DNA of 64,000 nucleotides from Shewanella carassii (GTDB taxonomy: Bacteria > Pseudomonadota > Gammaproteobacteria > Enterobacterales > Shewanellaceae). The notes under the pieces were generated by a model. That model was not told the DNA's origin. It did not search any database and worked only from the letters and a program-made list of their open reading frames with translations. Below, piece by piece: positions 42,523-52,942 of the stretch (its first letter is position 1; every line of letters starts with the position of its first letter). A program made the position numbers and the translations under genes. The stretch covers positions 264,198-328,197 of the forward strand of contig NZ_NGVS01000014.1 in NCBI RefSeq assembly GCF_002777975.1, written 5' to 3'.

Positions 42523-43044
42523 ATGAAGTTGAGTAAAGTCGGCCTGGGAGCCACACTGTTGATCTGCTCGCAACTGGCGGGTTGTATGGGGCAGATGGGC
42601 CTTTCAGGCATGCTGACTAAAGGTAATTTGAGTGCGGTGGACAACCGTTACGGCCGCGCCGGTTTGTACGTGTTGTTGGCGCCCGTCTATGGTATTACCG
42701 CCACCGCCGATCTGTTTATTTTCAATAGCATTGAATTCTGGACCGGCAAGAATCCCATTACCGGCAAGTCACCGGCCTTGGTGGATATGCCGGCCGATGC
42801 CGTGTTCAAGATCAATCATAAGCTGGATAAGGATCTGACCACTGCCCCGGTAAAACTGAGCCGTGCCAGCATGTCAGCCATAGATGACAATACCCTGGCG
42901 ATGACGCTGAGCTATGAAGATGGCACCGAGCAGGTAATGCTGGGGCGCAAGCAGGGAGAAATGGTGGACTTCTACTTGGATCAGCAATTCATTGCCAGTG
43001 TGAGCATCGCCGAGATGGAAAGTTATGTAGCGGCTCGCTCTTGA
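42523..43044 (+). CDS. DUF3332 lipoprotein
   Basis: 173 residues. Lipoprotein signal MKLSKVGLGATLLICSQLAGC with lipobox LAGC. The mature part has the DUF3332 pattern: NRYGRAGLYVLLAPVYGITATADLFIFNSIEFWTG-type hydrophobic stretch (residues about 43-75), then a beta-rich tail. The hydrophobic stretch may sit in or along the membrane. GGGGAGATATCG precedes the ATG. Function unknown. A perfect hairpin terminator follows. Confidence 0.85.
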   Translation: MKLSKVGLGATLLICSQLAGCMGQMGLSGMLTKGNLSAVDNRYGRAGLYVLLAPVYGITATADLFIFNSIEFWTGKNPITGKSPALVDMPADAVFKINHKLDKDLTTAPVKLSRASMSAIDDNTLAMTLSYEDGTEQVMLGRKQGEMVDFYLDQQFIASVSIAEMESYVAARS

Positions 43045-43080
43045 GCGCTTTAGGGCTGTTTTGACCCTTAACTTGATGAT

Positions 43081-43130
43081 ATCCCGGGTTTTGACTATCC
43101 ATTCTTGACGTCAAAACCCGGGATTTTTTT
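43081..43130 (+). terminator. Rho-independent terminator
   Basis: ATCCCGGGTTTTGAC and GTCAAAACCCGGGAT form a 15-bp perfect stem around a 14-base loop, followed by seven T residues, 37 bases past the DUF3332 stop. Confidence 0.9.
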
Positions 43131-43194
43131 ATGCTACAGTGGCTTGGCAATAAAGTTCTTCAGCATCATTCCCTTGCCAGTCCTGTACTTAGAT

Positions 43195-44124
43195 TCAGGC
43201 GCTGGCGTGGGTGACCAGGTAGGCCATATAGCCGCAGTAACCCAACAGCAATACGGCACCGGCGCGGCGGCCGATACGCAATCCTCTCCAGGCAAAAGGC
43301 AATACCAACAAGGCCAAAGCCAACATCACGCTGAAATCCAAAGTACTGAAGCCGGCAGAGCTGATAGGGTGCACTAGGGCTGTGACCCCGAGGATCCCCA
43401 GCAAGTTGAACAGGTTGGAGCCAACCACATTACCTATGGCGATATCGCTCTGGCCCTTGAGTGCGGCCAGAATCGAGGTCACCAATTCCGGCATGCTGGT
43501 GCCTATGGCGATGATCGTCAGGCCGATGACTACTTCGCTGATGCCGAAGGTACGGGCCAACTCGACCGCGCCATCGACAAACAGTATGCCACCGCCCACC
43601 AACATGCCGATACCGGCGATGATAAACAGCAGCGACAGCAGAGGGTTCTTGGGGCCTTCAATAGGTTCATCTGTCTCTTCGCCCTTGCTGCTGAAATAGC
43701 TGAGCAACAGATAGCCTACCAGTAAGCTGGTCAGCACGGCGCCGTCAATCAGGCTCAGTTCACCGTCGAGTACCAGCAGCCACATCAGAATAGAGGCACC
43801 AATCATCAGTGGAATGTCGCGTCTGACCATCTGTGTCTGCACCCCGATCGGACGGATCAGTGCGGTCAGCGCCAGGATCAGACCGATATTGGCGATATTG
43901 GAGCCCACCACGTTACCCAGGGCAATGCCCGGGCTACCGGCCAGTGCTGACTTAACGCTCACTGCCAGTTCGGGAGCACTGGTACCGAAGGCGACGATCG
44001 TCAGGCCGATCACCAGCGGGGTGATCCCCAGGCGCAGGGCGATGACGCTGGCGCCGCGAACCAAGGCTTCGGCTCCGAGAGTCAAAATTAAGAAGCCGCC
44101 GAGAATAGAGAGTGCAATCAACAT
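43195..44124 (-). CDS. Calcium/sodium antiporter (CaCA family, YrbG-like)
   Basis: 309 residues, about ten membrane helices in two inverted repeats. The alpha-repeat motifs are clear: FGTSAPELAVSVKSALAG with GNVVGSNIANIGLILAL in the first half, and IGTSMPELVTSILAALKG with GNVVGSNLFNLLGILG in the second. Both acidic residues that bind cations are present. An acidic loop (KGEETDEPIEGPKN) lies between halves. Exchanges calcium or sodium across the inner membrane. AGGAAAAG stands nine bases before the start. Confidence 0.92.
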   Translation of the reverse strand: MLIALSILGGFLILTLGAEALVRGASVIALRLGITPLVIGLTIVAFGTSAPELAVSVKSALAGSPGIALGNVVGSNIANIGLILALTALIRPIGVQTQMVRRDIPLMIGASILMWLLVLDGELSLIDGAVLTSLLVGYLLLSYFSSKGEETDEPIEGPKNPLLSLLFIIAGIGMLVGGGILFVDGAVELARTFGISEVVIGLTIIAIGTSMPELVTSILAALKGQSDIAIGNVVGSNLFNLLGILGVTALVHPISSAGFSTLDFSVMLALALLVLPFAWRGLRIGRRAGAVLLLGYCGYMAYLVTHASA

Positions 44125-44241
44125 TGAAAACCGCTTTTCCTGTCAATAAGGTGCCATACAGAACGGCACCGATGAATGTATTTGGGCTGCCAGCATAAGG
44201 TTTTTCCCCTCGAAGGCAACCCCTTTTTGACAGAATATGTC

Positions 44242-44267
44242 ATAAAAATCCCGGCCGGAGCCGGGAT
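44242..44267 (-). terminator. Terminator of the acyl-CoA synthetase gene
   Basis: ATCCCGG and CCGGGAT form the stem; on the minus strand it is followed by TTTTTATG, 26 bases after the stop of the synthetase gene. Confidence 0.75.
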
Positions 44268-44292
44268 GATCAGATAAACCAGGATGAGGGCT

Positions 44293-45948
44293 TTAGATTT
44301 CGTCTTCCCAGACGACCTTGGCGCCGCGGATGCCTTCCATCCGGCTGGCGTATCTGCTCTCCAACACATGGCGCTTGATTTTCAGCGTTGGAGTCAGCAC
44401 ATCGTTTTCTATGGTCCAGGGCTCCCTGACCACCAAAACAGCTTCCACGGTTTCATGGGATTCCAGGTTGGGGTTGACCGCATCCACAGTGGCCTTGAGC
44501 GAGGCGCGTACCTCTTCTCTGGCTTGCAGCGCCGCGCCTTCAGAGAGTTGCACCAAAGCCACAGGGTGGGGCAGTCCCAGGCCGATGACACAGATAAGCT
44601 CCACATGGGGATCCTGCGCCAGCTTACGTTCAATCGGCACTGGCGCCACATACTTGCCCTTGGCGGTCTTGAAGTTATCCTTGACCCGGCCTGTGATGCT
44701 GACGCAGCCGTCGGCATCTATGGCGCAGAGGTCGCCGGTGAGGAAAAAGCCCTCTTCATCGAAGGCGGCGGCTGTGGCTTCCGGCGCCTTGTAGTATTCA
44801 CGCATCAATCCCGGGCTCTTCACCAGCAGTTCGCCATTGGCCGCCTGCTTGACTTCGCAGCCGATCACCGGCTTGCCGACAGTGCCTATCTTACTGGCAT
44901 CGAAGGGGAAGTTGATGATTGAGTAGGCGCAGTTTTCCGTCATGCCCCAGGCTTCGCAGATATCCAACCCTATGTTGTGATACCACTCCACCAGTGACGG
45001 AGGTATGGGCGCCGAACCTGAACCGAGCAAACGACACTTATCCAGCCCCAGGCCCTTATGGATCTTGCGTTTGACCAGATGGCTGATGAGGGGGATCTTC
45101 AGTAGCAGATTGAGCCTGGCGTAGCCGACCTTATCGATAATGTTCTTCTGGAACAGGGTCCACAGCCTAGGTACCGAGAAAAACACGGTTGGCCGCATTC
45201 GCTGTACATCGGCAACAAAACTGTCGAGGCTTTCGACAAAGGCAACGCAAGAGCCGGAATAGAAGGAGGAACCCTCTATCGCCACCCGCTCTGTGATATG
45301 GGCCAGCGGCAGGTAGGACAGCAGTCTGTCTTTACCATCTGTCTTGAGATCGCGCACCACGGCATTACAGGTCCAGCCATAACTGCCGAAGGTTTGGATG
45401 GCGCCCTTGGGCTTGCCGGTGGAACCTGAGGTGTAGATCAGCGTCATCACCTGCTCGGCCTCGGGATAAGGGGCATCCACCAGAGGTGTACCGAGATTCA
45501 ACAGTTGCTGCCATTGATATTGAGCCGGCATGGTGTCATAAGGCATCGCCAGGCGCAGAATATCACCGCCGACACCGGCTTCCTGATCGGCCCAGTGATC
45601 CAGTTTACCCAGCATGATGGCCTTACAGCCACTGTGTTCCAGCACGTAGCGTATGGTATCGGCATTGGCCGTGGGGTAGATGGGCACACTGATATAGCCG
45701 CCATGCATCAGCGCTAGATCGGTAATGAACCACTCGGCGCAGTTTTTCGACAGCACGGCTATCTTGTCGCCGGGTTGCAGCCCCAAGTGACGCAGGCCGC
45801 CGCAGAGTTGTTGCACCTTGGCCTGTACCTGACGCCAGGTCAGATCCTGATATTGGCCGTTGATTGGCTGCCTGAGATAGATCTCATCGCCTTGAGTCTC
45901 TACCCAGTGGTCGAGCATTTCCACCGGGCTCTTGAATGATGCTTCCAT
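44293..45948 (-). CDS. AMP-dependent long-chain acyl-CoA synthetase
   Basis: 551 residues, ANL superfamily. LIYTSGSTGKPKGA near residue 167 is the AMP/ATP loop, EAWGMTENCAYS near 325, FLTGDLCAIDADGCVSITGRVKD near 385-405 and the lysine segment FKTAKGKYVAPV near 412 are all in place. The shape (SYLPLAHITERVAIE, FFSVPRLWTLFQKNI) is that of long-chain FadD15-type ligases that activate fatty acids to acyl-CoA. AGGGGA precedes the ATG. Monocistronic. It is not part of the APE operon; its role in fatty acid use is general. Confidence 0.9.
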   Translation of the reverse strand: MEASFKSPVEMLDHWVETQGDEIYLRQPINGQYQDLTWRQVQAKVQQLCGGLRHLGLQPGDKIAVLSKNCAEWFITDLALMHGGYISVPIYPTANADTIRYVLEHSGCKAIMLGKLDHWADQEAGVGGDILRLAMPYDTMPAQYQWQQLLNLGTPLVDAPYPEAEQVMTLIYTSGSTGKPKGAIQTFGSYGWTCNAVVRDLKTDGKDRLLSYLPLAHITERVAIEGSSFYSGSCVAFVESLDSFVADVQRMRPTVFFSVPRLWTLFQKNIIDKVGYARLNLLLKIPLISHLVKRKIHKGLGLDKCRLLGSGSAPIPPSLVEWYHNIGLDICEAWGMTENCAYSIINFPFDASKIGTVGKPVIGCEVKQAANGELLVKSPGLMREYYKAPEATAAAFDEEGFFLTGDLCAIDADGCVSITGRVKDNFKTAKGKYVAPVPIERKLAQDPHVELICVIGLGLPHPVALVQLSEGAALQAREEVRASLKATVDAVNPNLESHETVEAVLVVREPWTIENDVLTPTLKIKRHVLESRYASRMEGIRGAKVVWEDEI

Positions 45949-46107
45949 GGGGTGTCCCCTTTACTGTTCTTGTTATCTGCGTAGCTGCAGCTTCCCCCAC
46001 GGCAGCTGCAACGATCTGATTATCTGTTAGTTTCGCTATGCAGTGGCCAAACCAGTATGGCGACAATTGTGATCTGGTGCAATATTTAATCGGTTGTTTG
46101 AAATGCT

Positions 46108-46800
46108 TCACAGTTCGGGGGCGGGTTCACGCATCCGTTGCCACCAGTCGGCAGCGGCGACTATCTGGCCCTGCGCATCTATGGCCGGGTAGGGAATGCC
46201 TTTACGCCGACAGGCTTTGGCATAAATGGGGTGGCCTTGCTCAAACAACATGGTCTGGCAATAGTCATTGTCCAGCTTGCGACTGCCATAGAGGCCGGCG
46301 TCCTGCCGCTGACGCTGCGCCTCATACAATAGCAGTGCCGACGCCACCGAGACATTGAGGGATTGCACCATGCCGACCATAGGGATCACTACCTGCTCGT
46401 CGGCGGCGGCCAGGGCTTCGGCGCTGATGCCATCACGTTCATTACCGACAATAAAGGCGGTGGGACGGCGGTAATCCAGCTCCCTAAAGTCACGGGCCTG
46501 AGGGCCGAAATGGGTGGCGACCAGCTGCATCCCGCGCGCCTTGCAGGCCTTGGCCGCCGAGGCGAAGTCATAGTGTTTAATGGTTTTGACCCACTGCTGG
46601 CTGCCGGAGGCGGTATTGCCGGACAGGCGCATATCGGCATCGGGCCAGACCGCATGGATTTCGTGGATACCCACAGCATCGGCACTGCGCAGCGCGGCGG
46701 AAATATTGTTGCTCTTGTGGACTCTGTCCAGGATCAGGCTCAGATCCGGCTGGCGCATGTCCAGCATTTGGTTGATGCGAGCGAAGCGTTCGGGGCTCAT
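46108..46800 (-). CDS. trmH: tRNA (guanosine-18-2'-O)-methyltransferase TrmH
   Basis: 230 residues, SPOUT family; E. coli TrmH has 229. It methylates the 2'-hydroxyl of G18 in the D-loop of tRNA. The N-terminal LILDRVHKSNNISAALRSADAVG holds the catalytic Arg, FIVGNERDGISAEAL the knot turn, and IPMVGMVQSLNVSVASALLLYE the cofactor-binding knot. It lies just downstream of ridA and spoT, the same order as in E. coli (spoT-trmH-recG neighbourhood); a terminator stands between ridA and trmH. Confidence 0.96.
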   Translation of the reverse strand: MSPERFARINQMLDMRQPDLSLILDRVHKSNNISAALRSADAVGIHEIHAVWPDADMRLSGNTASGSQQWVKTIKHYDFASAAKACKARGMQLVATHFGPQARDFRELDYRRPTAFIVGNERDGISAEALAAADEQVVIPMVGMVQSLNVSVASALLLYEAQRQRQDAGLYGSRKLDNDYCQTMLFEQGHPIYAKACRRKGIPYPAIDAQGQIVAAADWWQRMREPAPEL

Positions 46801-46818
46801 TGGCGGGGGATCCTATAT

Positions 46819-46840
46819 GAAAAAGGGCGCCGTAGCGCCC
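46819..46840 (-). terminator. Terminator between ridA and trmH
   Basis: GGGCGC and GCGCCC around CGTA form a short GC stem followed on the minus strand by five T residues. It lies 18 bases past the ridA stop, so part of the transcripts probably ends before trmH. Confidence 0.75.
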
Positions 46841-46857
46841 TGTATTGGGGAGGGAAA

Positions 46858-47241
46858 TCAGAGTTCCATCACACCGTCCATCTCGACCAGAGAACCCTTT
46901 GGCAGCTCTTTCACGCCGATGGCGGCGCGGGCCGGGTAAGGCTGGTTGAAGTAACGGCTCATGATTTCGTTGACCGTGGCAAAGTTGCCCAGATCCAGCA
47001 TATAGATATTCAGCTTGACGATATCGGCCATGGAACCGCCGGCGGCTTCACAGACGGCCTTGAGGTTGTCGAATACTCGTACAACCTGGGTTTCAAAGTC
47101 GTCACCGGCCAGTGCCATGGTGGCTGGGTCCAGCGGGATCTGCCCGGACAGGTAGACTGTGCTGCCTACTTTGACTGCCTGGGAGTAGGTGCCGATAGCG
47201 GCGGGAGCCTTGTCTGTTGCTATGATGATCTTCTCTGCCAT
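46858..47241 (-). CDS. ridA: RidA-family enamine/imine deaminase
   Basis: 127 residues from ATG 47241 (GAGAG upstream). Rid family: [23 protein letters not shown] near residue 15, the [13 protein letters not shown] segment, the catalytic Arg in [21 protein letters not shown]. RidA hydrolyses reactive 2-aminoacrylate and other imines formed by PLP enzymes. Gap to spoT is 23 bases, so it is likely co-transcribed with spoT. Confidence 0.95.
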   Translation of the reverse strand: MAEKIIIATDKAPAAIGTYSQAVKVGSTVYLSGQIPLDPATMALAGDDFETQVVRVFDNLKAVCEAAGGSMADIVKLNIYMLDLGNFATVNEIMSRYFNQPYPARAAIGVKELPKGSLVEMDGVMEL

Positions 47242-47264
47242 AACGCTCTCTCTTTTTTCTGTTA

Positions 47265-49373
47265 TCAACGGTTACGGGATGTACGCAGAACCTCGGGCAG
47301 TACCCTGATTCGGCGCATAACATTTGCCATGTGGATCCGGTCGCGAACCGAGATGCGCAGGTTGATCAGATAGACGCGGCCATCGCGCTCTTCGGTGCTG
47401 AGATTGTGAATATTGGAGCCTTCAGCGGCAATGATATTGGTGATTTTCGCCAGCGCGCCCTGATGGTTGACGATTTCGACCCTCAGGTTGGCCTGGAATT
47501 CGACCCCATCGACGGCATCCCATTGCACCGGAATATACTTGTCCGGCTCGCCCTGATAGCCGCGGATATTGGCGCAGTTTTCCATGTGCACCACCAGGCC
47601 CTTGCCCGGGCTCACGTGAGCAATCACGGCATCCCCAGGAATGGGGCGGCAGCAGTTGGCGAAGGTAACCAGCATGCCTTCGGCGCCGCGGATCGGCATC
47701 AGCTTGTGCTCATCATGCTGCTTCTGCGGCTCTATCTTGTCGCCCTTGAGGCGTTGGGCTATGACTATGCTCATGGCATTGCCAAGACCTATGTCGGCCA
47801 GCAGTGATTGCAGATCGGCGTGTTTGGTGTCTTTGACTACCTTGTCTATCTGCGCCGGATCTATCTGTTCCAGCTTGGTTTCGCCCAGCGCATGGTTCAG
47901 CAGACGCCTACCCAGGGTGCTGGCTTCGTCCTGCTTGAGGCTCTTGAGCACCTGACGGATTTTGGCGCGGGCCTTGCCGGTAACCACGAAGTTGAGCCAG
48001 GCGGCGTTGGGGCGGGCGCCTTTGGCGGTGATGATCTCGACCGTTTGCCCGGAAATCAGCGGTTGACTCAAGGGGTAGGCCTGGCGGTTGACCCGGGCGC
48101 CGACACAGGTGTTACCCACATCAGTGTGTACCTCATAGGCGAAATCCACTGCGGTGGCGCCTACCGGCAGTTCCAGAATGCGGCCCTCGGGAGTGAACAC
48201 ATAGATCTCTTCCGGGAACAGCTCTGTTTTGACGTTTTCAACAAATTCAAACGAGGTGGAAGCACTCTGCTGCAGTTCCAGCAGGCTTTGCATCCATTTG
48301 CGGGCGCGCAGCTGGGTAGTGGTACCCGAGGCGCCGGTCTGGCCACTCTTGTACATCCAGTGGGCCGCAACCCCTTTATCGGCCATCTGGTCCATGTCTT
48401 CGGTACGGATCTGAATTTCCACCGGTACCGCATGGGGACCAAACAGCGAGGTATGCAACGACTGATAACCGTTGGCCTTGGGAATGGCGATATAGTCTTT
48501 AAACCTGCCCGGACGCGGCTTGTAGAGGCCGTGCATCACCCCGAGCACCCGATAACAGGTGTCTATGGAGTCCACTATCAAGCGGAAGGCATAGATATCC
48601 ATCACTTCCTGGAATTGCAGCTCTTTGCTGCGCATCTTGTTGTAGATGGAATAGAGGTTCTTTTCCCTGCCCTTGACCTTGCCCTTGATACCCACATCTT
48701 CCAGGCGGGTACGAATGGCGGTTTCTATGCTTTGGATCAGTTCCTTGCGGTTACCGCGGGCGGCACGAACCACCTCTTTGAGTACCCGATAGCGCATAGG
48801 GTAATAGGCCTGAAAGCCGAGATCTTCCAACTCTGTCTTGATATTGTGAATACCTAGACGGTTGGCGATGGGGGCGTAAATTTCCAGGGTTTCGCGGGCA
48901 ATGCGGCGACGTTTGTCCGGCCGCAGGGCGCCCAGGGTGCGCATATTGTGGGTGCGGTCGGCCAGTTTGATGAGGATCACCCGGATATCCTGGGTCATGG
49001 CCATCATCATTTTGCGGAAGTTTTCCGCCTGGGCCTCTTTCTTGTCGCGGAATTTGATCTTGTCGAGCTTGGAGACACCTTCCACCAGTTCCGCCACCGA
49101 GGCGCCGAACAGTTCGGCCAGATCCTGATGGGTAACTTGGGTGTCTTCTATGGTGTCGTGTAGCAGGGCGGCCATCAGCGTCTCATGGTCGAGACGCATT
49201 TCGGCCAGGATGCGGGCAACCGCAACCGGATGGGTAATATAGGGTTCGCCACTGGTACGCATCTGCCCTTCATGGGCATCACGCGCCACCTGATAGGCCT
49301 GCTTGAGTAATTCTACCTGCTCCGGCTCCAGATAACTGGCGGCAGACTCCTTGAGACCTTCAAACAGATACAA
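47265..49373 (-). CDS. spoT: (p)ppGpp synthetase/hydrolase SpoT
   Basis: 702 residues, same as E. coli SpoT. The start is TTG 49373 (reading [15 protein letters not shown]), as in E. coli, with AGGAGA upstream. Domains in order: HD hydrolase (His72-Asp73 in HDTIEDT), synthetase domain ([21 protein letters not shown] and [20 protein letters not shown]), TGS (residues about 385-450, [29 protein letters not shown]), helical/zinc region, C-terminal ACT ([24 protein letters not shown]). It degrades and weakly makes the stringent-response alarmone. It follows rpoZ by 25 bases, the conserved gmk-rpoZ-spoT arrangement. Confidence 0.97.
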   Translation of the reverse strand: MYLFEGLKESAASYLEPEQVELLKQAYQVARDAHEGQMRTSGEPYITHPVAVARILAEMRLDHETLMAALLHDTIEDTQVTHQDLAELFGASVAELVEGVSKLDKIKFRDKKEAQAENFRKMMMAMTQDIRVILIKLADRTHNMRTLGALRPDKRRRIARETLEIYAPIANRLGIHNIKTELEDLGFQAYYPMRYRVLKEVVRAARGNRKELIQSIETAIRTRLEDVGIKGKVKGREKNLYSIYNKMRSKELQFQEVMDIYAFRLIVDSIDTCYRVLGVMHGLYKPRPGRFKDYIAIPKANGYQSLHTSLFGPHAVPVEIQIRTEDMDQMADKGVAAHWMYKSGQTGASGTTTQLRARKWMQSLLELQQSASTSFEFVENVKTELFPEEIYVFTPEGRILELPVGATAVDFAYEVHTDVGNTCVGARVNRQAYPLSQPLISGQTVEIITAKGARPNAAWLNFVVTGKARAKIRQVLKSLKQDEASTLGRRLLNHALGETKLEQIDPAQIDKVVKDTKHADLQSLLADIGLGNAMSIVIAQRLKGDKIEPQKQHDEHKLMPIRGAEGMLVTFANCCRPIPGDAVIAHVSPGKGLVVHMENCANIRGYQGEPDKYIPVQWDAVDGVEFQANLRVEIVNHQGALAKITNIIAAEGSNIHNLSTEERDGRVYLINLRISVRDRIHMANVMRRIRVLPEVLRTSRNR

Positions 49374-49398
49374 GTGGCTGTTCTCCTAAGAATATGCC

Positions 49399-49680
49399 TT
49401 AGAGTGAAGAGTGACCTTCTGCAATCGCTGCCACGGCAGCAATTTCAGCTGCTTCGCGCTCACGTACGCTCTGACGCTCATCGGCATCCAGAGTCGCTGA
49501 GTTAACCAGTCCCTGTTCGATTTCGCGCAGTGCGATAACAGTGGGTTTGTCGTTTTGCTCTTCAACCAAAGGATCTTTACCCTGGACGGCGATCTGACGG
49601 GCACGACGCGCCGCAACCATGATCATATCAAAACGGTTGCCGATCTGTTTAACGGCGTCTTCTACAGTAACGCGAGCCAT
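49399..49680 (-). CDS. rpoZ: RNA polymerase omega subunit (RpoZ)
   Basis: 93 residues from ATG 49680 ([21 protein letters not shown]), with GGAG nine bases upstream; the longer frame is rejected. The conserved [12 protein letters not shown] segment and the [14 protein letters not shown] helix match omega. It helps assemble RNA polymerase and forms one ppGpp binding site. The C-terminus is alanine-rich. Encoded directly before spoT. Confidence 0.97.
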   Translation of the reverse strand: MARVTVEDAVKQIGNRFDMIMVAARRARQIAVQGKDPLVEEQNDKPTVIALREIEQGLVNSATLDADERQSVREREAAEIAAVAAIAEGHSSL

Positions 49681-49739
49681 GTGTTGAAACTCCAGTGATT
49701 TGAATGGAAAAAATGACGCAAAATTGTACACGAAGGCAA

Positions 49740-50477
<738 letters not shown>

Positions 50478-50590
50478 TTAAGGGCAGCTATTATATAGGC
50501 AGGCAGCGCTGCCATGCCAGTGGCGCTGACAATTGCCGTCAAATTCGTTAGTCTGCCATCTGTAAGTTGGCCGATTTTTTAAGGGGTTCC

Positions 50591-51895
50591 GTGCTGTATC
50601 AATCGCTCATCTGTATTCAGGGTTACGATAATGGCCAGCGGCATGCGGCCATCAGTGGCGCCGTTTATTTTTTACTACTCGTGCTGGGGCTACTTTCTGG
50701 TGGCGGTAGTTTCATCTGGTTGCCCGGGGTTTTACTGGCACCGGTATTACTGCTCAGTTGTCGTCGTCGCCTGGGTGATGGTGGCCTTAATCCCTGGTTG
50801 TCGCTGATAGCTCTGCTGCCTTGGCTTATTCTGTTGTTGACCTTGGGTAGCGGCCAGGAAGGCGGTTATCTGATAGGTGCTCTGGTGCTGGCTTTGGCGC
50901 TGCATACAGGTTTGGCATTGTTGCCAGGGGAGAGTCGCGGCGCCCGAAGCCAGCGAGACTATGTGCAGGGATACTGTGGCCCTGTGCCTTTGAGCGCCGC
51001 GCGCAAAAACAAGATAAGACGGGTCGAGCCAACCCTGGGTGGCGCCTCAGTCTCTGGGCCTGAACGTGAGCCTAAACCTGAATTTGCACCTGGCAATGCT
51101 GCCGAGCGCGGCGCTGCTGAGTATAACGCCGTCCATGACCTCAGTTATGACGCCATCTCCTATGGACCTGGCCGCAGCCGTTATTTCGACTCGGCGCTGA
51201 CCGAGGGCGATACCTCCGCGATAGAGACAGAGCCTGGCTGGCATACAGATAAGCAAGCCAGGCATAAGGTCAATAGCGCTGAGCCTGGGTTTGATGATGA
51301 GGTCGACCGCACCGGTTCCTTGTCGGTATTGCTGCTCTCCTGGCGTGATGCTGGAATGCAACTTTGGCAGCGGCTTGGGGGCTTTTCGGCCGCCCAGCGT
51401 AAGGGGCTTGCCATAGCCGCTCTGGTCACAGCGCTGCTTGGCTTGGGAATGATCATATGGCTGCTGTGGCCTCAGGCTGAGCCTAATGAAGCATCAGGCA
51501 ATGATGAGACTACTGAGATTGCGGCCGAAACTTCCGACAGGGTGATAGTGCGCCTGCCTGACAGCTTCAGTCTATCGCTCGATGGTGACTTGCTGCGTAT
51601 GAGCTGGCTTGGCGATACTGATGCCCCTGGCCCCTTGTGGGATCTGACAACCGCCAAGGGCGATCGCCGCTGCGCCGAGCTGGTGTTTAACAATGGCACT
51701 GGCTATCGGCCCATGTCGGTCGTTATCGGCGATAACGGCAAGGTCGAAGCGGCCTTTAGCCCCCTGGATAGCCAGGTGATTGTTCAGGACATGGCGCGGC
51801 GGGGCTCGGTTAAGCTCTGTGGCTATGACTTTAGCCTCAAGGGCAGTCTGGCGGCATTGGGTTCTGTTCCGGCCTTCCGGCAGCTGATTGAATAG
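50591..51895 (+). CDS. Unrecognised membrane protein with C-terminal soluble domain
   Basis: 434 residues from GTG 50591 (AAGGGG four bases before it; TTG at 50567 is the other in-frame choice). N-terminus of the DUF805 kind: a short hydrophilic start, then helices at about 20-40, 43-60, 72-90 and 95-115. A long polar linker (120-260) with repeated acidic residues follows, then one helix (KGLAIAALVTALLGLGMIIWLLW, near 275-300) and a C-terminal domain of about 110 residues (VIVRLPDSFSLSLDGDLLRMS, two cysteines in RRCAELVF and VKLCGYDF) that is probably periplasmic. No family recognised. Lies in the gap between gmk (divergent) and the nucleotidyltransferase. Confidence 0.75.
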   Translation: MLYQSLICIQGYDNGQRHAAISGAVYFLLLVLGLLSGGGSFIWLPGVLLAPVLLLSCRRRLGDGGLNPWLSLIALLPWLILLLTLGSGQEGGYLIGALVLALALHTGLALLPGESRGARSQRDYVQGYCGPVPLSAARKNKIRRVEPTLGGASVSGPEREPKPEFAPGNAAERGAAEYNAVHDLSYDAISYGPGRSRYFDSALTEGDTSAIETEPGWHTDKQARHKVNSAEPGFDDEVDRTGSLSVLLLSWRDAGMQLWQRLGGFSAAQRKGLAIAALVTALLGLGMIIWLLWPQAEPNEASGNDETTEIAAETSDRVIVRLPDSFSLSLDGDLLRMSWLGDTDAPGPLWDLTTAKGDRRCAELVFNNGTGYRPMSVVIGDNGKVEAAFSPLDSQVIVQDMARRGSVKLCGYDFSLKGSLAALGSVPAFRQLIE

Positions 51896-51994
51896 GGAGC
51901 ATATCGGCGCACGGTTAACCACAGCTTTGATTTATCAGAACCGTGGTTCTGTTATACTGCTTCGCCTCTTTCGGCTCGGCTTTCTTCGCGACAC

Positions 51995-52942
51995 ATGCGA
52001 CGGTTTATGGCGACAAAATTAACTCTGGTGATTATGGCCGCCGGGCTGGGGAGTCGTTTTGGCGGCGATAAACAGTTGGCGGCATTGGGGCCCAATGGGG
52101 AAACCATGCTGCAATTGGCGTTACGCTCGGCCATCAAGGCCGGGTTTACCCGCGCCGTGCTGGTTATCCGCCCCGAGCTTGAACGCGAGATCCATCGCCA
52201 GTTAAGCGACTTCCTGCCTTCCGGGTTTGAGTGGCATCTTTGTTATCAGACGCTGGACGATCTGCCACAGCCGGTATCGGCAAGGCAGACAAGGGATATC
52301 ACAAAGCGCCACAGTAACAGGCAAAAACCTTGGGGCACGGCGCATGCCCTTTGGAGTGCCAGGCATCTGGTCGATGGCCCCATGGCAGTGATCACCGCAG
52401 ATGATTATTATGGCGATCATGCCTTTGTGCAGTTGGCCGAGGGGCTTAGGCAATATCCCAATGAATGGATGATGGTGGCCTGGCCGCTGGGACTGACTTT
52501 GTCCGAGCATGGCGGGGTGAATCGTGGCCTGTGTGAGGTCAATGATAGGGGGTACCTGACTTCGGTGCAGGAGTGGCTCGATATTCGTCAAGGCACCCAT
52601 GGCCTTGAGGGAGAGCTTCAGGGCGAACGTCGGCCGATAGCCGCCGATGCCTTGGTATCCATGACCTGCTGGGGCTTTTCGGTGAATATATTTGCCGCAC
52701 TGGAGCAAGGGCTCAGAAGCTTTTTGGCAACCCATGGCGATGATCTTAAAGCCGAGTGTTATCTGCCCGCGATAGTGCAAAATGCAATCGAGCAGCCAGA
52801 CCCTGAGCCGTGTCAGCAACAGCAAAACCTTATTACCCGCAGTGTCAGGGTGGAAACCGCCCGCGAGGCCTGGTTGGGAGTGACATATCCCCAGGACGCC
52901 GCCCGGGTGAAACAGCAATTACAGGAGTTAATGGGTGCTTGA
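51995..52942 (+). CDS. Sugar-phosphate nucleotidyltransferase
   Basis: 315 residues (311 if ATG 52007 is used; neither start has a clear ribosome site). GT-A type nucleotidyltransferase: LVIMAAGLGSRFGGDKQLAAL is the signature loop, and VITADDYYGDHAF near residue 130 holds the metal-binding Asp. Family members join a sugar-1-phosphate to a nucleoside triphosphate. The start of the next gene overlaps its end by eight bases, and that gene encodes a kinase of the type that makes sugar-1-phosphates, so the two very likely act in sequence (kinase, then nucleotidyltransferase). Confidence 0.85.
   Translation: MRRFMATKLTLVIMAAGLGSRFGGDKQLAALGPNGETMLQLALRSAIKAGFTRAVLVIRPELEREIHRQLSDFLPSGFEWHLCYQTLDDLPQPVSARQTRDITKRHSNRQKPWGTAHALWSARHLVDGPMAVITADDYYGDHAFVQLAEGLRQYPNEWMMVAWPLGLTLSEHGGVNRGLCEVNDRGYLTSVQEWLDIRQGTHGLEGELQGERRPIAADALVSMTCWGFSVNIFAALEQGLRSFLATHGDDLKAECYLPAIVQNAIEQPDPEPCQQQQNLITRSVRVETAREAWLGVTYPQDAARVKQQLQELMGA

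Noticed and set aside
46363-47373. Plus-strand frame of 336 residues
   Set aside because: Runs opposite trmH, ridA and the spoT end; a shadow frame.
47808-48857. Plus-strand frame of 349 residues
   Set aside because: Antisense shadow of spoT without domain or ribosome site.
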